The translations under genes were made by a program, and so were the position numbers. Positions 7,581 through 16,002 of a stretch of 64,000 nt of DNA are shown here, one piece after another. The notes below the pieces were generated by a model, which ran no database searches, was not told where the DNA came from, and saw nothing but the letters and a program-made list of their open reading frames with translations. Numbering within the stretch: position 1 is the first letter of the stretch; the number at the start of each line of letters is the position of its first letter. The DNA is from Aeromicrobium terrae (GTDB taxonomy: Bacteria > Actinomycetota > Actinomycetes > Propionibacteriales > Nocardioidaceae). The stretch covers positions 62,001 to 126,000 of the forward strand of contig NZ_VDUX01000002.1 in NCBI RefSeq assembly GCF_008039565.1, read 5' to 3'.

Positions 7581-8810
7581 GTGACCTCCGACCTCCAGCG
7601 CCGCATCGTGCGCGTGCTGGTGATCGTCCAGGTGGTCGGCGGCATCGGCAACGGCGCCGGCCTGGCCGTCGGTGCGCTGCTGATCAAGGACGTCTCGGGG
7701 TCGTCCGGCTGGGCCGGGATGGCCACCGTGATGCTCACACTGGGCGCGGCCGCCGCCACCATCCCGCTGGCCGCCGTCGCGGTGCGCTCGGGCCGCCGCC
7801 CGGCTCTCACGCTCGGCTGGCTCCTCGGCTCCGCCGGTGCCCTCGTCACGGTCCTGGGCGCCGAGCTCGAGCAGCTGGCCGTGATCCTCGTCGGCCTGAT
7901 CTTCTTCGGCGCCAGCACGGCCGCCAACCTGCAGTCGCGGTTCGCCGCGGTCGACCGCGCAGACCCCGCTCAGGTCGGACGGGCGCTGTCGCTCGTCGTG
8001 TGGTCCACCACCGTGGGCGCGGTGATCGGCCCCAACCTCACCGGTCCCGGCGCCTCCGTGGCCAACAGCGTGGGCGTGCCCGAGCTGGCCGGCCCGGTGC
8101 TCTTCTCCGCCGTCGGGTTCGCCCTGGCCGGCCTGCTGACGTTCCTGTGGCTGCGGCCCGACCCGCTCGTGCGATCCGAGGACGCGGCGACCGAGTCACG
8201 CGGCCTCCGCTCCGCGCTGCCGCACGTGCGTGGCACGACGCTCACGGCGGTGTGCGCGATCGCCTCCTCGCACGCCGTCATGGTCGCGGTGATGTCACTG
8301 ACGCCGGTCCACATGGAGGACCACGGCGCCGCCCTCCGCATCATCGGGCTCACCATCAGCCTGCACATCGCCGGGATGTTCGCGCTGTCCCCGCTCATGG
8401 GCTGGCTCAGCGACGGCTGGGGCAGCGAGCGGACGATCCTGCTGGGTCAGTCGATCCTCGTCCTGGCTGTCGCGGTCGCCGGGACGTCCGGCTCGTCGGA
8501 GGTGCAGATCACCATCGGCCTGTTCCTGCTCGGCGTCGGCTGGTCCGCCTCCGTCATCGCCGGCGCGGCCATGCTCACTCGCTCGCTCGCCGTCGACGTC
8601 CGCCCGGCCGTCCAGGGCTTCAGCGACCTCGCGATGAACCTCGCCGGGGCTGCGGGCGGTCTGCTCGCCGGCCTCGTCGTCGCCTGGCAGGGCTTCGGCA
8701 CGCTCAACGCGGCCGCGGGCGCCCTGACGGTGCCCGTGGTGCTGCTCGTGCTCGCCGGGCGCCGGGTGAGCGTCAGCGTCGCCGAATCGCGTCGACCACC
8801 CGGTCGATGA
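7581..8810 (+). CDS. MFS transporter
   Basis: A 409-residue polytopic protein with about twelve hydrophobic segments and the cytoplasmic loop MGWLSDGWGSERT in the position of the second-half MFS motif A. GTG 7581 is preferred: it removes a non-hydrophobic extension read through the palindromic repeat, and TACTCT (7570-7575) lies 5 nt upstream, suggesting a leaderless or near-leaderless message. Substrate unknown. The last 38 bp overlap tail-to-tail with the HTTM gene on the other strand. Confidence 0.8.
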   Translation: MTSDLQRRIVRVLVIVQVVGGIGNGAGLAVGALLIKDVSGSSGWAGMATVMLTLGAAAATIPLAAVAVRSGRRPALTLGWLLGSAGALVTVLGAELEQLAVILVGLIFFGASTAANLQSRFAAVDRADPAQVGRALSLVVWSTTVGAVIGPNLTGPGASVANSVGVPELAGPVLFSAVGFALAGLLTFLWLRPDPLVRSEDAATESRGLRSALPHVRGTTLTAVCAIASSHAVMVAVMSLTPVHMEDHGAALRIIGLTISLHIAGMFALSPLMGWLSDGWGSERTILLGQSILVLAVAVAGTSGSSEVQITIGLFLLGVGWSASVIAGAAMLTRSLAVDVRPAVQGFSDLAMNLAGAAGGLLAGLVVAWQGFGTLNAAAGALTVPVVLLVLAGRRVSVSVAESRRPPGR

Positions 8811-9852
8811 CCGGCAGCACCGCGCTGAACCACCAGTCCTCGACGCGGTCCAGCAGGTCGTACCACCGCTCGAAGATCCAGTCGATCACCGGTGCGGCGC
8901 GATCGCCGATGCGCAGGCCCAGGCTCTCCCAGTCCTCGTCGCGGCCGAACAGCGCCGTGACCGCGATGACGGCCAGTGACGTCCACGGCGTGGCCAGCAC
9001 GACGGCGAACAGCACGTTGAGCGCGATCGCCACGATCACCACGATCCGTCGCGTGACCGGGTGCAGCAGCAGCGGGACGAAGAACAGCTGGGTGAACAGC
9101 ACGGCGTAGGTCACGACCGCGAGCGGCGCGCGTCCGTCGCTCAGCAGGTCCGACAGCCACGGGAACGGACGGAACTCCGGCAGCTGCAGCGTCGTGTAGA
9201 GCGCCGTGCCGTCCTGCCACGCCCCGGACGCCACCTTGTCGAGCCCGGCCGCGAGGTACACCAGCGCGACCTGCAGGGTGAGCCCGAGGAACGCGACGTT
9301 GTGCAGGCCCGTGCGCAGCCAGGGCGGCAGGACCCGCACTTCGTCCCGCCGTCGCGCCTCGTGCCGCACGTGAGCGCGCTGGTCGAGCGACCAGCGGTCA
9401 CCCGAGGCCATCAGGACGAGCCACAGCAGTCCGAGCCGGATCAGGGAGTCGCCCGCGGACGAGACGACCGGGTTCTGTCCGACGACGCCGATGAAGCCGA
9501 GCAGCGTGAGGATCGACACCGTCCGGGTGTGCCACCCGACGACCAGCGCGGCCGACGACAGCGCCAGAGCGATGTACAGGAGCGTCAGGAGGTCGCCGCT
9601 CATCCCGTCGAGGGCATCGACCTCCGGGAAGCTGTTGGCGGCCCGGGAGGCCTCGGCCCACACCGATCCGTCGCCGACCCACATCTGGCGCGTGGAGTAG
9701 TTCGTGGCGAGCAGCCCCAGGACGGCCAGTCCGAGGAGGATCCGGCACACGGCCACGGCATGCATGGCGAACGGGTGGTCGGTCAGCCGTGCACCGAGGA
9801 CGTCGACCCGTTCACGGAGCCGCCCGGCCGACTTCTCCAGGAAGGTCGCCAT
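8773..9852 (-). CDS. HTTM domain membrane protein, copy 1
   Basis: A 359-residue polytopic protein with the HTTM (horizontally transferred transmembrane) domain, which is homologous to the membrane part of vitamin K-dependent gamma-glutamyl carboxylase. Features shared with the second copy at 12140-13135 include a first helix followed by a tryptophan-containing loop (MWVGDGSVWAE here; YTWGDGAAWTEP there), GDSLIRL versus GDAVLRM, and the FLGL/VVLI helix that precedes VYLAAGLDKV versus VYVASAFWKV. The enzymatic activity of bacterial HTTM proteins is not established. It begins 1 nt after the TGA of the DUF5819 gene (TGAGATG), so the pair is coupled. Confidence 0.8.
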   Translation of the reverse strand: MATFLEKSAGRLRERVDVLGARLTDHPFAMHAVAVCRILLGLAVLGLLATNYSTRQMWVGDGSVWAEASRAANSFPEVDALDGMSGDLLTLLYIALALSSAALVVGWHTRTVSILTLLGFIGVVGQNPVVSSAGDSLIRLGLLWLVLMASGDRWSLDQRAHVRHEARRRDEVRVLPPWLRTGLHNVAFLGLTLQVALVYLAAGLDKVASGAWQDGTALYTTLQLPEFRPFPWLSDLLSDGRAPLAVVTYAVLFTQLFFVPLLLHPVTRRIVVIVAIALNVLFAVVLATPWTSLAVIAVTALFGRDEDWESLGLRIGDRAAPVIDWIFERWYDLLDRVEDWWFSAVLPVIDRVVDAIRRR

Positions 9853-9853
9853 C

Positions 9854-10624
9854 TCAGTTCACCTCCCCGCTCGGCGCAGCGGTCACGTAGTCGTCGAAGG
9901 TCTGCTGCGCGGATGCGGGTGGCCGCACGAGTCGGCGCCAGCCGAACGCGGAGTCGACGAACGGGACGTCGTCGATCGATCCGTCGCCCCGCTCCGGCGC
10001 GACCCGTCGGCCGGCGGAGTACTGCACCTGCTGCACGCCGGACCCCCAGCGCGCGACGGCGTACAGGGACGCGAACCGCACCACCATGCGGTCGTTGTTG
10101 ACGTAGCTGCCCGCCTCGGCCGCCGAGACGCCTGCGATGCGCAGTGCGGCACGGAGGCGGCTGCCGGAGTCGAGGGTGTGGACGAAGTTCTTCTGCGCCG
10201 CGGCCCGCCCCTCGCGGTCGAGGTCGAGGTACGTCGCGTTCACGTTCGTGGCCAGGCGGCGGGCGATGAGCCGCACGCGCGGCGGCGTGAGGTCGAGGTG
10301 CACGGCGTCCACGTCCGTGGCGGTGACGTCGACCCACGGAGTCTCGATCAGCTGCTCGCCTCCGGCGCTGTCGCGGACGCGAGCGCGGATGCGCAGCCGC
10401 TCGTCGACCCGCTGGCTGCTCGGGTCCAGCGACGTCCACGACTGCTTGAAATAGGGGTCCACGTACCGGGAGACGAAGCCCGGCCCCGTCCCGGACCTCA
10501 GCGGTCCGGACGGCGCGAGCCACAGCGCGATGAGCAACGAGTGCACCAGGACGATGACCGCGAGGGCCACCACCACCGAGTGCTGGAGCAGCGTGCCGGA
10601 CGACTCGCCCTCCCTCTGCGACAT
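9854..10624 (-). CDS. DUF5819 family membrane-anchored protein, copy 1
   Basis: A 256-residue protein with one N-terminal membrane helix (VVVALAVIVLVHSLLIALWL, about residues 17-36) and an extracytoplasmic domain. The signature block after the helix reads YVDPYFKQSWTSLDP; copy 2 has YLRPYFTQNWRLFAP. ATG 10624 was preferred over two upstream ATGs because TAGGAT (10637-10632) ends 7 nt before it. It lies directly upstream of the HTTM gene, and this pairing is repeated in copy 2, so the two products probably work together. Function unknown. Confidence 0.8.
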   Translation of the reverse strand: MSQREGESSGTLLQHSVVVALAVIVLVHSLLIALWLAPSGPLRSGTGPGFVSRYVDPYFKQSWTSLDPSSQRVDERLRIRARVRDSAGGEQLIETPWVDVTATDVDAVHLDLTPPRVRLIARRLATNVNATYLDLDREGRAAAQKNFVHTLDSGSRLRAALRIAGVSAAEAGSYVNNDRMVVRFASLYAVARWGSGVQQVQYSAGRRVAPERGDGSIDDVPFVDSAFGWRRLVRPPASAQQTFDDYVTAAPSGEVN

Positions 10625-10654
10625 GCTCGCCATCCTAGGGGTCGGAGACACAAG

Positions 10655-10693
10655 AGAAGGTGCCGGCGACCCTGGGGGTCACCGGCACCTTCT
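10655..10693 (-). terminator. Hairpin terminator after the LPSTG protein gene
   Basis: AGAAGGTGCCGG (10655-10666) pairs perfectly with CCGGCACCTTCT (10682-10693), and an inner GACCC/GGGTC pair extends the stem. It starts 12 nt after the LPSTG stop and ends 30 nt before the DUF5819 start. The bases after the stem are only mildly T-rich. Confidence 0.65.
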
Positions 10694-10705
10694 GCAGTGT
10701 GTTGG

Positions 10706-12022
10706 CTAGACCGTCAGCCGGCGGCGGCGCTCGTTGAGGAGCACGCCCGCACCGGACACGACCAGTCCGAGACCCAGCAGCCAGAACGGCATCAGGTTCG
10801 GGCCGGCACCGGTGCTCGGCAGGGTGTCGGTCACGTCGGCGTCAGCCTGAGCATCCGCGTCGGCCTGGGCGTCAGCGTCAGCCTGGGCGTCAGCGTCAGC
10901 CTGCGTGTCCGCGTCGGCCACGGTGTCGGCGTCGGCCACGGTGTCGGCGTCAGCGACGGTGTCAGCATCGGCGACCGTGTCGGCGTCAGCCTGCGTGTCG
11001 GTGTCGTCGGCAGCAGCCAGCGAGTTCGGACCGCAGTTCACGTGACCGATCTTGAGGTCGTTGCCGAGCACGGTGAGGTGCAGGGCGGTGACGTCGATCG
11101 CGCCGTCGGCCTCGGTCTGCTCGTTCACGGTGCCGCTGACGATGTCCTTGAGCGCGTCCGCGACCGAGGACAGCAGCGACGGCTCGAGCTGGTCGAGCAG
11201 CGGGTCGACGATGGTGTCCCGCAGCTGCACCAGCGTGCTGCCCACGGCCTCGAGGGCGCCGCCGAGGCTCTCGGTCAGCGTGTCGTTCAGGCCATCGACG
11301 ATGTCGTCGACGATGTCCTGGGGCGCCGTGATCAGCAGGTTCGAGTTCGGCGCGGTGTTGATCGCGAGCGGCACCGTGAGCGTCTGGTTGCCCAGCTGGA
11401 TCAGCAGGTTCACACCGGCGACCTCAGCGCTACCCGTCGCACCGTTCGGATCCGCAGAGCACTCAGCGGTGACAGCGCCGACCTGCAGCGACAGCGGCAG
11501 CGCGCCGTCGATGCCGCCGAGGATGCTGCCGATCGCGTCGTCGACCTTCTCCACCGTCGTGCCGAGCTTCAGCAGCGACAGCAGCGTGGTCAGCGTGTCG
11601 GAGACACCACCCAGGACATCGAGGATGCCGCCGGTGTTGCTCTCCGAGAGACCGTCCAGGATGCCGGTGATGTCCAGGGTGCTCTGGAGCGCGATGACGT
11701 CCGTGCCGGCGATGCCGGCCGTGGCCTCGGAGGTTCCCGCGCCACCGTCGGCCGAAGCCGTCTGGTTGTACGCCGTCACAGCGCTGTCGTTGAGGTCAAG
11801 GTTGGAGCCACAGTCGGCCTCAGGAGCACCCGCGGGTGCGCCGGGCGCGGTTGCTGCGCACTCCGTGCCGTCCAGGATGTCGAACAGGCCCGTGCCGATG
11901 ACGGCGTTCGCCGTCGACTTGGCGTTGGGCTCGTCGGCACCGTTGGCCGAGAACGACAGACCGGCGGTGACGAGCAACGTCACCAGGCCCACCGCGATCG
12001 CGTTCTTGCCAAACTTCTTCAT
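10706..12022 (-). CDS. LPxTG cell-wall-anchored protein with an Asp-Ala hexad stalk
   Basis: 438 residues. MKKFGKN plus a hydrophobic core ending near SANGA is a Sec signal peptide. Residues 30-335 form an exported Ala/Gly/Asp/Thr/Leu-rich domain with few basic residues. Residues 339-400 are an acidic stalk built on about eight hexads of the type TVADAD/AQADAD. LPSTG at 401-405, a 23-residue hydrophobic stretch and NERRRR form a complete sortase signal. ATG 12022 is supported by GGGAG about 9 nt upstream. The gene lies between two DUF5819-HTTM pairs on the same strand and has its own terminator. No sortase gene is in the window. The globular domain was not recognised; adhesin or structural wall protein is a guess. 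Two cysteine pairs may form disulfides. Confidence 0.8.
   Translation of the reverse strand: MKKFGKNAIAVGLVTLLVTAGLSFSANGADEPNAKSTANAVIGTGLFDILDGTECAATAPGAPAGAPEADCGSNLDLNDSAVTAYNQTASADGGAGTSEATAGIAGTDVIALQSTLDITGILDGLSESNTGGILDVLGGVSDTLTTLLSLLKLGTTVEKVDDAIGSILGGIDGALPLSLQVGAVTAECSADPNGATGSAEVAGVNLLIQLGNQTLTVPLAINTAPNSNLLITAPQDIVDDIVDGLNDTLTESLGGALEAVGSTLVQLRDTIVDPLLDQLEPSLLSSVADALKDIVSGTVNEQTEADGAIDVTALHLTVLGNDLKIGHVNCGPNSLAAADDTDTQADADTVADADTVADADTVADADTVADADTQADADAQADADAQADADAQADADVTDTLPSTGAGPNLMPFWLLGLGLVVSGAGVLLNERRRRLTV
10823..11008 (-). repeat. Tandem 18-bp repeats encoding the acidic stalk
   Basis: About eight in-frame 18-bp units encode TVADAD or AQADAD variants. Neighbouring units differ mainly at synonymous positions. 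Such arrays commonly change copy number, so the stalk length may vary between strains. Confidence 0.75.
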
Positions 12023-12139
12023 CAGATATGTCTCCCACGGAAGTGACGCCACCCGAGGACATCCCCCTGAGGCAGCACATGGTCTGGAACAGCCCGGTTC
12101 GGCCGCGCTGGACATACTGTCATAGACAATCCTGCCCCG

Positions 12140-13135
12140 CTACGCGCCCCCCGGGGCGTGTCGTCCTGTGAAACCGTTCAACGAGTCGTCCGGATCTGTG
12201 TTACGGCCCCCGCGACGACGTTCTCGTTGCCGTTCCAACCAGTGTAAACCTCGTTTCCACGACGCGTCGCTGATCAACATCATGTCCACCGCGATCATCA
12301 CCAACGAGAAATACATGATTCCCATGAAAATCCCGATCCCGAGGTGCATCCCGGTGATCACGACGAGCGCGAGCGCCCTCGTCGGGCGGTAGAGCAGGAG
12401 CACGGGGAAGAACAGCTGGATGGCGATCGCGGTCCACGTGGCTCCGGCGACGATGGGTGCCGCGCTGGAGAACGGGTGGATGAGGTCGCCCCACGGCGAG
12501 TACGCCTCGGTCTGCAGGGGGTAGTACACGGCGGTGCCGCCCATCCACTTGTCGCTCTGGACCTTCCAGAAGGCCGAGGCGACGTAGACCATGACGACCT
12601 GGTGGATGATCAGCACGACCGCCACGTTGTGCACCGTGGTCGTGAGCCAGGCCGGGACCCAGGGCCGGAGCTCACCGCGGCGTTCGCGGAGCCGCTCGTC
12701 GAACGACCAGTGTCGGCCGGCGTCGGTGAAGCAGAGGTAGAGCAGCACCATGCGCAGGACCGCGTCGCCGCCCGACCCCACGAACGGGTTCGACACGTAC
12801 AGCGACACCCACAGGAACAGCGTCAGGACGGATGCCGCCCGGGTGTAGACGCCGAGCATCAGCAGGATGCCCGCCACGATGGTCGCGACGTAGGCGAGGT
12901 CGAAGCCCCAGCCGTGCACCTGCGAGAAGAGCCCGAGGAACGACGGCCACTCCTTGGCGGAGCGCACGGGCTCGGTCCAGGCGGCGCCGTCTCCCCAGGT
13001 GTAGTGACGGTCGCCCCAGTTCACGACCAGCTGGGTCCAGACGATGACGCCGAGCACGATGCGCGTGACCGCGAGTCCGTACTCGGCCCGCCGGCGTCCG
13101 GTGATCCACTCCATCGCGGTGTCCACGAAGCTCAC
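12140..13135 (-). CDS. HTTM domain membrane protein, copy 2
   Basis: 331 residues, polytopic, of the same HTTM family as 8773-9852 and clearly its paralogue (WGDGAAW loop, GDAVLRM, a conserved tyrosine-valine helix). It contains MHLGIGIFMGIMYFSLVMIAVD near the C-terminus, the usual HTTM final helix. The GTG start (13135) overlaps the TGA of the DUF5819 gene (GTGA), so this pair is even more tightly coupled than copy 1. The C-terminal tail after residue 300 is charged and probably cytoplasmic. Activity unknown. Confidence 0.82.
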   Translation of the reverse strand: MSFVDTAMEWITGRRRAEYGLAVTRIVLGVIVWTQLVVNWGDRHYTWGDGAAWTEPVRSAKEWPSFLGLFSQVHGWGFDLAYVATIVAGILLMLGVYTRAASVLTLFLWVSLYVSNPFVGSGGDAVLRMVLLYLCFTDAGRHWSFDERLRERRGELRPWVPAWLTTTVHNVAVVLIIHQVVMVYVASAFWKVQSDKWMGGTAVYYPLQTEAYSPWGDLIHPFSSAAPIVAGATWTAIAIQLFFPVLLLYRPTRALALVVITGMHLGIGIFMGIMYFSLVMIAVDMMLISDASWKRGLHWLERQRERRRGGRNTDPDDSLNGFTGRHAPGGA

Positions 13136-13887
13136 CGGTGCCCCCGATCGAAGCTCGCGACGCTCTTCCGCTCCGCCTCGTCACCCGCGACCGGCCGACG
13201 CCACCCGTCGATGCGCTCGACCGGTGCGGGGCGGGCTCGCTCGCGCTCGGCCTCCGAGCCGTGCCGTGCCGCGTACGGCGTGACACCCTGGCGGCGCTGG
13301 GCGATGCGCACGGCGACCCAGTCGCGGTCCGGCCAGCGTCCCGTGAGGACGTCCGTGGCCAGGCGAACGGCCGCCCGGTCGTACCTGAGGTACAGGGTCG
13401 CGGATCCGGGCGTGGCCCCGGCGTCCTCGAGCTGCTGCCGCAGGTCCGCCCACGAGGGAACGTCGTCCGGGTCCGCCGGACGGTTCGCGACGCTGACCGC
13501 CGTGCCGAGCGCGGCGTAGTGCGTGCTCATCGGCGTGTAGAGCTTGGAGGTGATGTACCCGGCCCGGCCGCCGACGAGGCGGTGGTGGACGAGGTCGAGC
13601 TCGACGTCGGTCCAGTCGACCCAGTCGGTCGTCTTCACCGAGCCGTCCGCCGTGCGGTACGCGCCCTGGAAGCGGAGGTGCCGGTCGTCGGAGATCGGGT
13701 TCGGGGCGAACAGGCGCCAGTTCTGCGTGAAGTACGGACGCAGGTAGGACGTGAGGCCGGTGGTGTGCTCGGAGTACCGGTTCGGCGGCAGGGCGGCGAA
13801 CGTGACGGCTACGACGTGGGTCAGGGCCAGGACGACGACCACGAGGACGGCGGCGAGACGCCACCGGGAGGTCGTCGCGTCAGGCAC
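13132..13887 (-). CDS. DUF5819 family membrane-anchored protein, copy 2
   Basis: 251 residues with a single N-terminal helix (residues 9-30) followed by the family block YLRPYFTQNWRLFAPNP at about 45-61, then a soluble, presumably external domain with WTDVELDLVHHR. The frame runs far upstream, so the start was set at GTG 13887, where TACGGT (13899-13894) ends 6 nt before the codon. It precedes the HTTM gene with a 4-bp overlap, the same arrangement as copy 1. The quinone reductase gene ends 18 bp upstream, so read-through is possible. Confidence 0.82.
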   Translation of the reverse strand: MPDATTSRWRLAAVLVVVVLALTHVVAVTFAALPPNRYSEHTTGLTSYLRPYFTQNWRLFAPNPISDDRHLRFQGAYRTADGSVKTTDWVDWTDVELDLVHHRLVGGRAGYITSKLYTPMSTHYAALGTAVSVANRPADPDDVPSWADLRQQLEDAGATPGSATLYLRYDRAAVRLATDVLTGRWPDRDWVAVRIAQRRQGVTPYAARHGSEAERERARPAPVERIDGWRRPVAGDEAERKSVASFDRGHR

Positions 13888-13904
13888 CAGACCACCGTAC
13901 TGCC

Positions 13905-14822
13905 CTAGGAACGGACGCTGATGACGGTCTTCCCGGTGACGCGCTCGGTGGGGTTGAGCGCGGCGACGGCGTCGTCGAGACCCGCGACCCGGGCGACGTT
14001 CGTGCGGAGCCGGCCGTCCTGGACCCGCTGCGCGATCTCCCCCAGCTGAGCCCGGTTCGGCTCGACCACGAAGTCGATCGCCCGTCCGTCCGCCGGGACA
14101 GACTCCGCCGGACCGACGATGGTGACGAGGGTGCCGCCAGGTCTGATCAGCGCCACCGAGCGCCTCTGGACGTCGCCGCCGATGACGTCGAGGACCACGT
14201 CGACGCCGCCGACGTCCTCCAGCGCCTCCTGGTCGAGGTCGACGAACTCGTGCGCGCCGAGGTCGAGCGCCTTCTGCCGGTCGGCGGCCCGTCCGGTGCC
14301 GACGACGTGGGCGCCGAGCTCGCGGGCCAGCTGGATCGCCATCGTCCCGACCGCCCCGGCAGCGCCGTGCACGAGCACGCTCTGTCCCGCCTCGACCCGG
14401 CCGTGGTCGATCAGGCCCTGCCACGCCGTCAGGCCGGAGATCGGCAGGCTCGCGCCGGCCGTGAAGTCGACGTCGTCCGGAAGGGTCGCGAGGTTGCGCG
14501 ACTCGACGGCCACGAGCTCGGCCAGCGCGCCGTCGCGGTGCCAGTCGGTGAGCCCGAACACCCGCTCGCCCAGGGACAGCCCCGTGGTGCCGTAGCCGAG
14601 CGCGGTGACGACACCGGCGACCTCGTGCCCGGGGATGGACGGCGCGCGGCCCAGGCCGCGTCGGTCCACCCAGGTGGAGGGCCAGCCCAGCTCGGTGGGC
14701 ACGTAGCCCGCGGCGTGGACCTCGACGACGACCTCGTTGATGGCCGGCTCCGGGTCCGGCCGCTCCTGGAGCGTGAGCCCGGCCGGCCCGGCCTCTGGGT
14801 CGGTGACCACGATCGCCCTCAT
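13905..14822 (-). CDS. Zinc-independent quinone oxidoreductase-like MDR protein
   Basis: 305 residues of the medium-chain dehydrogenase/reductase family. PGHEVAGVV and SVLVHGAAGAVGTMAIQLAREL (the NADP-binding GxxGxxG region) are clear. The zinc-binding cysteines of alcohol dehydrogenases are absent, which fits NADPH:quinone or enone reductases. ATG 14822 is preceded by a GGGGG stretch; ATG 14837, five codons earlier in frame, is an alternative. tRNA-Ala begins about 43 bp upstream on the same strand. Physiological substrate unknown. Confidence 0.8.
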   Translation of the reverse strand: MRAIVVTDPEAGPAGLTLQERPDPEPAINEVVVEVHAAGYVPTELGWPSTWVDRRGLGRAPSIPGHEVAGVVTALGYGTTGLSLGERVFGLTDWHRDGALAELVAVESRNLATLPDDVDFTAGASLPISGLTAWQGLIDHGRVEAGQSVLVHGAAGAVGTMAIQLARELGAHVVGTGRAADRQKALDLGAHEFVDLDQEALEDVGGVDVVLDVIGGDVQRRSVALIRPGGTLVTIVGPAESVPADGRAIDFVVEPNRAQLGEIAQRVQDGRLRTNVARVAGLDDAVAALNPTERVTGKTVISVRS

Positions 14823-14864
14823 GCCGTGCCCCCGCATCTTCCGGCGGACGAGGATGCCTAGTTC

Positions 14865-14940
14865 TGGTGGAGCTAAGGGGATTCGAACCCCTGACCTTCT
14901 CCATGCCATGGAGACGCGCTACCAACTGCGCCATAGCCCC
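14865..14940 (-). tRNA. tRNA-Ala (GGC)
   Basis: A 76-nt cloverleaf with encoded CCA. The acceptor GGGGCTA pairs with TAGCTCC (one G-T). The anticodon stem TCTCC/GGAGA encloses ATGGCAT, giving anticodon GGC. The T-arm has GGTTCGAATCC. It is read on the minus strand, downstream of the histidine phosphatase gene. Confidence 0.95.
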
Positions 14941-15001
14941 GCGGTGGCCCGCAGACCGATCACCGATCTTAGCCGCTCGACGCCCGCCGACCCAACTCGG
15001 G

Positions 15002-15646
15002 TCAGTCGTCGTCGGAGAGGACCGGCTCGGGCAGCGTCCCGGCGTTCCACTCGACGATGCGCCAGCGCAGACGGGAGCCGACCCGTACCTCCTCCAGGGC
15101 GATCCAGGCGCAGTTGCCGAGGGCCCCGAACGCGCCCCAGGAGTCCTCCGGCAGACCGACGAACGCGCACGTGCCGACACGGCTGACGGCGCCGTGGGCG
15201 ACGACCACCAGGAGCTCGTCCGCGCCCAGGGCGTCGGCGTGCTCATGAAGCGCGGCTGCGAACCGCTCCCCCGCCTGGGCGTGCGTCTCGCTGCCCTCGA
15301 CCTTGCTCTCGTCGCCGTCGAGCCAGGCCGCCATGGCCTCCGGCATCTGCGCCCACGCCTCGTCCCAGGTGAGGCCCTCGCGCGCGCCGAACTGCATCTC
15401 GCGGAGCCGCGGGTCGGTCTCCACCGGCACGCCGCAGACCTCGGCGAGTGCGGTGGCGGTGTCGGAGGCGCGCGACAGGTCGGACGACACGATCCGCGTC
15501 GGCTGGAGGGACGCGAGCCGGGCGCCGGCCTCGAACGCCTGCTGGCGGCCGAGCGAGTCGAGGGGGACGTCCGTCTGCCCCTGCACCCGCCGGGCGGCGT
15601 TCCACGCGGTCTGACCGTGGCGCCAGACGATGATGCGGCGGGTCAT
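15002..15646 (-). CDS. Histidine phosphatase family protein (phosphoglycerate mutase-like)
   Basis: 214 residues. The active-site motif RHGQTAWN is at residues 9-16, E and R of the second half of the pocket are visible, and VVVAHGAVSR provides the second histidine. The gene is the last in the nadD-rsfS cluster: its ATG overlaps the rsfS stop (ATGA). In Mycobacterium the gene at this position (Rv2419c) encodes glucosyl-3-phosphoglycerate phosphatase; the synteny makes that a good candidate, but the sequence alone shows only the superfamily. Confidence 0.88.
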   Translation of the reverse strand: MTRRIIVWRHGQTAWNAARRVQGQTDVPLDSLGRQQAFEAGARLASLQPTRIVSSDLSRASDTATALAEVCGVPVETDPRLREMQFGAREGLTWDEAWAQMPEAMAAWLDGDESKVEGSETHAQAGERFAAALHEHADALGADELLVVVAHGAVSRVGTCAFVGLPEDSWGAFGALGNCAWIALEEVRVGSRLRWRIVEWNAGTLPEPVLSDDD

Positions 15647-16002
15647 GCGCCGGCTAGGTCGACCAGTGGGCAGTCGCTCCACAGCCGCTCGAGGGCGTAG
15701 TAGGCGCGCTCCTCGGCGTGCTGGATGTGCACGACGATGTCGGAGAAGTCGAGCAGCACCCAGCGGCCCTCGCGTGCACCCTCGCGGCGCACCGGCTTGG
15801 CGCCGAGCTCGAGGAGCTTCTCCTCCACCGCGTCCTGGACGGCCCGCACCTGGGGCTGGTTGGTGGCCGAGCACAGCAGGAACACGTCGGTGATGACGAG
15901 CTGCTCGGAGACGTCGAACGCCAGCAGGTCCTGCGCGAGCTTGTCGGACGCGGCCGCGGCGGCGGCGCGGGTCAGCTCGAGCGCTCGGGGTCCGGCGGTC
16001 AC
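15643..16002 (-). CDS. rsfS: Ribosome silencing factor RsfS (Iojap/DUF143)
   Basis: 119 residues, typical length. It binds ribosomal protein uL14 and blocks subunit joining when nutrients are scarce. [40 protein letters not shown] and [13 protein letters not shown] are summarised by the family blocks [13 protein letters not shown] and [10 protein letters not shown]. The frame is open upstream, so GTG 16002 was chosen because it overlaps the nadD stop (GTGA) and gives the standard N-terminus. nadD-rsfS-phosphatase is a conserved actinobacterial order. Confidence 0.93.
   Translation of the reverse strand: MTAGPRALELTRAAAAAASDKLAQDLLAFDVSEQLVITDVFLLCSATNQPQVRAVQDAVEEKLLELGAKPVRREGAREGRWVLLDFSDIVVHIQHAEERAYYALERLWSDCPLVDLAGA

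Noticed and set aside
8773..9852. A vitamin K-dependent gamma-glutamyl carboxylase
   Set aside because: Only the HTTM membrane homology is shared; the lumenal catalytic part of the animal enzyme is not present.
10823..11008. CRISPR-like regular repeats
   Set aside because: They are contiguous 18-bp coding units with no spacers, lying inside a gene.
9704..12046. A 780-codon plus-strand open frame
   Set aside because: It is antisense to the DUF5819 and LPSTG genes; its low-complexity part reads the hexad repeats backwards.
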